A stretch of DNA of 18,519 bases from Anaerolineales bacterium (GTDB taxonomy: Bacteria; Chloroflexota; Anaerolineae; 4572-78; J111): assembly GCA_012032575.1 (NCBI GenBank), contig JAAUSP010000084.1:1-18519 (forward strand), in the 5' to 3' direction. The position numbers were made by a program, and so were the translations under genes. The stretch's first letter is position 1, and the number at the start of each line of letters is the position of its first letter. This document shows, piece after piece, positions 15,057 to 18,519 of this stretch. Below the pieces are notes generated by a model. It was not told the DNA's origin, searched no databases, and saw nothing but the letters and a program-made list of their open reading frames with translations.

Positions 15057-15413
15057 ATGTGGACATTTTTTGATCATGTCAGATACGCTGTGAGCAATGT
15101 CGAGCAAGTAACCCATAAAGAAATACAAGCCTTGATTCTAAGGTTGAATCGTGATCTTATTACACTCGCTGCTTCACTAAAAGGTCGTCTTTCCCCAACC
15201 GAAGAAGACACCCTGGCTAATCTTTTTCAGGTTCAAATGAACCTGCAAGCTCGCCTCAATGAAGCATCGTCAAAGCCCAGTAATTTATCGTCCAGCCTTC
15301 TCTCTCATGGCCAATCCAAAGATAGCGATAGCATTGCCTATGCTCAAGCTCTGCAATATGCCCGAGATTTTGTGAAGGCAATGCGCCAAAAAAAGAACAC
15401 CAACGCCGTTTAG
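15057..15413 (+). CDS. Histidine kinase N-terminal half, in frame 0 of a -1 frameshift site
   Basis: 118 aa as read. Residues 1-85 are helical and unrecognised ('KEIQALILRLNRDLITLAAS', 'LANLFQVQMNLQARLNEA'). Then comes a linker 'AYAQALQYARDFVKAMRQKK' almost identical in style to that of the kinase at 16902. After K113 the frame adds only NTNAV and stops (TAG 15411-15413). The -1 frame from 15395 continues the linker as 'EHQRRLELTSQQLIRAEKLA' straight into the kinase core. The change falls at A AAA AAG (15389-15395), positioned with codons CAA-AAA-AAG as a dnaX-type slippery site requires. A joined product would be about 365 aa. Either programmed frameshifting or a missing A in the A7 run explains it. 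Confidence 0.75.
   Translation: MWTFFDHVRYAVSNVEQVTHKEIQALILRLNRDLITLAASLKGRLSPTEEDTLANLFQVQMNLQARLNEASSKPSNLSSSLLSHGQSKDSDSIAYAQALQYARDFVKAMRQKKNTNAV
15389..15395 (+). promoter_or_regulatory. A AAA AAG slippery heptamer (candidate -1 frameshift site)
   Basis: The zero-frame codons are xxA AAA AAG, and slipping back one base gives GAA CAC CAA..., the kinase frame. GAAGG (15374-15378) lies 10 nt upstream, like the internal Shine-Dalgarno in dnaX. No strong stem-loop was found within 20 nt downstream; only a 4-bp stem (GCTC/GAGC near 15430-15441) is seen. Confidence 0.5.
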
Positions 15414-16153
15414 AATTAACCTCACAACAGCTCATTCGAGCGGAGAAACTGGCTACGGTGGGTCAAGTAGCGGCTACTGTTGCCCACGAATTAAATAATA
15501 TTCTTACACCTTTACTTATGTACGCCAAGCTTATTTACAAAGAAACCGCTGATAGTGGAAATTCTGAAGTAGCCGAATTCGCCAGTCAAATTACTAAGAT
15601 TGCCAATCGCGCTTCTGATATGTTAAGACAACTTGTTGATGCTTCACGGAACGAGTCAACGATAACTCTTCCAGTAGATATAGTAAAAGTTATCAACAAT
15701 ACCCTTACTTTACTTACCCCCCGGATGAATAATCAAAATATTAGCTTTCAACTTAAATATCCTGACCACCTGCCGCTGGTGATGGTAAATCCCAGTCAAA
15801 TGGAACAGGTTTTTATCAACATCACGCTTAACGCCTGTGATGCTATGCCTGATGGGGGTACTTTTACTATTACAATTAAGCCAGAAAGTGATTCATCAAA
15901 TTTTGAAGCATCTAACCATTTTATCCACGTATATTTAAGTGATACAGGTGAAGGCATCAACAAAGAACACTTAAGCAACGTCTTTGATCCCTTTTTTACT
16001 ACTAAAGCGCGAGGGGCAGGTGCTGGTTTAGGTCTGTTTGTTAGCTATCTAATCATTAACCAACACAACGGTGTAATCGAAGTAGAAAGTGAGCGGGGGG
16101 TTGGGACAACTTTTTTAGTCAAACTACCGATAGCAAGCAGAGATGAACACTAA
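15395..16153 (+). CDS. Histidine kinase catalytic half (HisKA and HATPase_c), -1 frame
   Basis: Open from the frameshift point; the first in-frame conventional start would be GTG 15458, which lies inside the dimerisation helix. The H-box is 'VGQVAATVAHELNNILTPLL' (His 144 of the joined protein), and the ATPase domain has 'FINITLNACDAMPDGG', 'DTGEGINKEHLSNVFDPFFT' and 'GAGLGLFVSYLI', the NtrB/HWE-like HELNN class. Starting at 15458 would remove the first part of the dimerisation domain and has no ribosome site, so an independent protein is unlikely. Its stop TAA overlaps the ATG of the response regulator by one base, showing a coupled kinase-regulator pair. No transmembrane segment is present in either half, so the sensor is cytoplasmic. 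Confidence 0.85.
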   Translation, partial: EHQRRLELTSQQLIRAEKLATVGQVAATVAHELNNILTPLLMYAKLIYKETADSGNSEVAEFASQITKIANRASDMLRQLVDASRNESTITLPVDIVKVINNTLTLLTPRMNNQNISFQLKYPDHLPLVMVNPSQMEQVFINITLNACDAMPDGGTFTITIKPESDSSNFEASNHFIHVYLSDTGEGINKEHLSNVFDPFFTTKARGAGAGLGLFVSYLIINQHNGVIEVESERGVGTTFLVKLPIASRDEH

Positions 16154-16824
16154 TGTTTCCAATTAAAGTATTTATCATTGACGATGATTTTTATGTACGA
16201 CAGGCCACAACCAGTCTTTTAACCAAAGACGAACGCACTCAAGTTGTTGGCTCAGCGGCCAGTATTGCCGAGGCTCAAGAAGAATTAAAGGTTTCGTATC
16301 CAGACATGATCCTATTGGACTTGGACTTTAAGCATACTGGCGAAAATGCTATTGAAGCGATCACAACGCTTAAAGCGGCCCTCCCTAAAATTAGTATCCT
16401 TATTTTTTCGGCGAGCCGAGATGAGAACCTGGTTATGGAAACAATGAAAGCAGGCGCAGATGGTTATATTTGGAAAAATGACGCCGCTGAAGGCCTGGGT
16501 AGTGCCATAGAGCGAGTGAAAGAGGGTAATTTTGTCATTACCGAGTCGATTGCTCGCCTGATTTATGGCAAAATTGCAGGATTGATTGGTGAACGGGCCG
16601 CTGAAATTATTCCAGAAGGCAAACGCTATTTCGATTTGACGAAAAGGGTAGAGCAGGTAATGAAACTTTTCTGTATCGAGGGCATGTCAGCCAGCGAAAT
16701 TGGCGAAGCATTGCATCTAGCTGAAAATACAGTCCGAGGGTACATAAAAACCGGTTATGAAATTGTCGGAGCTAATAGCCGGCGTGAGGCTTTTCAAAAG
16801 CTGGTTGCCCGAGCTGATGAATAA
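16153..16824 (+). CDS. Response regulator with receiver and LuxR-like HTH
   Basis: 223 aa. The receiver shows 'VFIIDDDFYVRQ', phospho-acceptor D56 in 'MILLDLDFKHTGEN', S86/S88 in 'LIFSASRDENL' and K108. The C-terminal part (about 163-218) is a divergent LuxR/NarL helix-turn-helix: 'LTKRVEQVMKLFCIEGMSAS', 'EIGEALHLAENTVRGYIKTG' and 'SRREAFQKLV'. The usual 'LTxRExEVLxL' start is changed to 'LTKRVEQVMKL', so DNA binding may differ from NarL proteins. The ATG overlaps the preceding stop as TAATG, so translation follows the kinase directly. It is probably the partner of the split kinase and perhaps also of the PAS kinase downstream. Confidence 0.92.
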   Translation: MFPIKVFIIDDDFYVRQATTSLLTKDERTQVVGSAASIAEAQEELKVSYPDMILLDLDFKHTGENAIEAITTLKAALPKISILIFSASRDENLVMETMKAGADGYIWKNDAAEGLGSAIERVKEGNFVITESIARLIYGKIAGLIGERAAEIIPEGKRYFDLTKRVEQVMKLFCIEGMSASEIGEALHLAENTVRGYIKTGYEIVGANSRREAFQKLVARADE

Positions 16825-16901
16825 TCTATTTGTTAAACAGAGTACACGGAATTAATAGACTATTCGAGTTCTTTGCAAGTGCATGGATAAGGAGTATCTA
16901 A

Positions 16902-18332
16902 ATGGTGGATGACAAACAACTTGAAGCGCAGCAAGCTTACGCTCAGGCCCAAGCCTATGGTAAAGATTTGGCGCGGCTTTATGCTCTGGAAAAAGAGCGG
17001 CGAAAAAAGTTGGAAATAACCTCACAAAAGTTACAGGCAATCTTCGATACAGTACCCACCGGATTAGCCGTTGTTGATCACGATCTAATTCTGACTGAGG
17101 TAAACCCTCGCTTTTTGGCTTTATTTGAGCAAAAATCTGAATGCGTCGGTCAGTCACTTTCCCATTATTTGCCTACAGAAGCTCTGCTCAAAAGCATACG
17201 CCTGATGATTAAGGGAGCAGACAAACAAAGCAGTGTCGAGATACAAATAGCCAAACCTGTTAGCCGAACCTTGTTGATTAATTTTTCACCGTTGGATAAT
17301 GGACAAGGCTGGATTCTGGTTTTTCATGATTTAACCGAACGCCAACGTTTGGAAGGCTTAAAGAGTGAATTTATTAACATTGCCGCTCACGAGTTGAGAA
17401 CACCTCTGGCTGGGGTTATGGGGTTTGTCTCTGTCCTTAAAGAAGATTTAAAGGATTTAGATAATCCTATTGCCACCGAGATCATGGATTTGATTTTACA
17501 ATCAACTGATCGCTTAAAAGGAATTATTGATGAGTTAGTAGATTTTGCCGCTACCCAACGTTTAACTACAGATAGCCTAAATATTACAGACATTGATCTG
17601 GCCCGCCTGTTACACAAGTGTTTCACTATGTTACAGCCCCAAATTACAGCAAAAAGCCTGAGCTATCAATTTGATTTACCCGATGAGGCGGTAATTATTC
17701 AAGGTGATCAACGCATTCTGAGTGAAATTATTTATCAACTTTTGGAAAATGCGGTTAAATTTAACAAATCTCACGGTAAAATTATGATACGGGTGCATGC
17801 GTTATCCGCGTCTACATTGATAAGCGAAGCCAGGGGAAATAAAGGGATTATCATCGAAATCGAAGATACCGGCATTGGTATCCCGCAAACCGAACTGGAC
17901 AAAATCTTTGACAAGTTTTATCAGGTGGAAGAGCACCTGATTCGAGGGGTGGGTGGATTAGGATTGGGCTTAAATATTGCGCAACGAGGGGTAGAACGGC
18001 ACGGAGGTCAGCTTTGGGTCTCCAGTCAATTGGGCCGAGGCAGCACCTTTCGAATCATGCTTCCTACCCTTACCGAAACTATTGATACATCCATTGACAA
18101 CCGCCTCGATGTGATCCACCAGCAAATGTTGGTTTATGCCCAAGATATGGCTCGTGCCGTCATTTCCGAACGAAAATTGAGTAAGAAAATGGAACAGATT
18201 AACAGTTTGAGCCAAAGACTGACTAAAGAACTAAACCAACTTTCCACAATTCAACCTGATTCCGAAGTCCATTACCTAACGATTGAACAGGCTAAAAAGA
18301 TGGTTCAAGCCTTAATGGCTTTATCAAATTAA
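16902..18332 (+). CDS. Cytoplasmic PAS histidine kinase with a C-terminal coiled-coil tail
   Basis: 476 aa; AAGGAG seven bases upstream sets the ATG. A charged helix (10-40, 'AYAQAQAYGKDLARLY', 'ERRKKLEITSQKL') leads into a PAS domain (~36-148: 'IFDTVPTGLAVVDHDLIL', 'GWILVFHDLTERQRLEGL'). HisKA has H163 in 'FINIAAHELRTPLAGVMGF', and HATPase_c has 'LENAVKFNKSHG', 'EDTGIGIPQTELDKIFDKFY' and 'GLGLGLNIAQRGVERHGG'. Unusually, about 80 residues follow the ATPase domain (395-476): 'YAQDMARAVISERKLSKKME' and 'LSQRLTKELNQL' echo the N-terminal linker and are predicted helical. It has no membrane segment. It follows the response regulator by 77 nt on the same strand and probably belongs to the same signalling unit; no separate regulator follows it. 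Confidence 0.95.
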   Translation: MVDDKQLEAQQAYAQAQAYGKDLARLYALEKERRKKLEITSQKLQAIFDTVPTGLAVVDHDLILTEVNPRFLALFEQKSECVGQSLSHYLPTEALLKSIRLMIKGADKQSSVEIQIAKPVSRTLLINFSPLDNGQGWILVFHDLTERQRLEGLKSEFINIAAHELRTPLAGVMGFVSVLKEDLKDLDNPIATEIMDLILQSTDRLKGIIDELVDFAATQRLTTDSLNITDIDLARLLHKCFTMLQPQITAKSLSYQFDLPDEAVIIQGDQRILSEIIYQLLENAVKFNKSHGKIMIRVHALSASTLISEARGNKGIIIEIEDTGIGIPQTELDKIFDKFYQVEEHLIRGVGGLGLGLNIAQRGVERHGGQLWVSSQLGRGSTFRIMLPTLTETIDTSIDNRLDVIHQQMLVYAQDMARAVISERKLSKKMEQINSLSQRLTKELNQLSTIQPDSEVHYLTIEQAKKMVQALMALSN

Positions 18333-18460
18333 CCGACTGCCCTCTTTTTACGCTGATTGCTAGCAGTTTGTCGGAGAGAACAATTCTGCACTACTGAAAT
18401 AATGATAAGTAATGACCATAATGAGTGAACTTCAGGCCCACTCAGGCAGAGAGGTGAATT

Positions 18461-18519
18461 ATGGTCAGGAAATTCAAAACAGTTGATTACGAAGCGGCGC
18501 TTGAGTTGACCATCAAGAT
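18461..18519 (+). CDS. Transposase N-terminus, probably IS1182-like, cut by the window end
   Basis: AGAGGTG precedes an ATG whose first 19 codons read 'MVRKFKTVDYEAALELTIK'. From memory this matches the start of IS1182/IS5-type DDE transposases in Chloroflexota ('RKFKTVDYEAALDLTI..'). The rest is outside the window, and no terminal inverted repeat could be defined between 18333 and 18460. Confidence 0.6.
   Translation, partial: MVRKFKTVDYEAALELTIK

Noticed and set aside
18333..18460. Left inverted repeat of the insertion sequence
   Set aside because: Several short symmetric stretches are present, but without the right end none can be called a terminal repeat.

Overview
The window looks like a chromosomal segment from a Chloroflexota (Anaerolineae-like) bacterium, probably a metagenome or draft assembly. 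This rests on gene content and style, not on a marker gene: many NarL-type two-component systems, a stand-alone MEMO-family protein with a PqqD-like N-terminus, a secreted zinc protease ending in an 'LPIV'-type tail, and kinase linkers of the 'YAQDLAR..ER' type. No rRNA, tRNA or CRISPR array was seen.

Layout. (1) 2-493 (+) is the 3' part of an isoprenylcysteine carboxyl methyltransferase-like membrane enzyme. (2) 507-4266 (-) is a probable operon read right to left: a DevS-like GAF histidine kinase, a HAD phosphatase and a GH35-like protein that seems to have lost its catalytic acid. The cognate DevR-like regulator is divergent (4410-5057, +) behind a good sigma-70 promoter and inverted repeats, and is closed by a strong terminator. 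(3) 5254-5988 (+) is an HMA-fold protein plus a universal stress protein. (4) 5992-6300 (-) is a small exported CxC protein with a perfect consensus promoter, followed on its upstream side by an unannotated 43-aa membrane peptide (6501-6632, -). (5) 6813-10691 (-) is a tightly overlapping operon of response regulator, sugar-type solute-binding lipoprotein and Cache-HAMP histidine kinase, with no transporter genes. (6) 10892-12780 (+) is a MEMO-family gene broken by a -1 frameshift, then an RluE-type pseudouridine synthase. (7) 12957-14954 (+) is a secreted metzincin-like protease. (8) 15057-18332 (+) holds a histidine kinase split at an A AAA AAG slippery heptamer, its response regulator, and a PAS histidine kinase. 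(9) At 18461 a transposase, probably IS1182-like, begins and runs off the window.

How it works together. Four histidine kinases and three NarL/FixJ regulators lie within about 15 kb, so this is a signalling island. The three most interesting points are the response regulator/solute-binding protein/kinase operon, which looks like a transporter-free sugar- or solute-sensing three-component system; the split kinase, whose two halves are in exactly the frames that a dnaX-type -1 programmed frameshift would join; and the GAF kinase/DevR-like pair beside a universal stress protein, which recalls the DosRS dormancy system. Both broken genes would be repaired by one extra A in an A run, so homopolymer sequence error must be excluded first.
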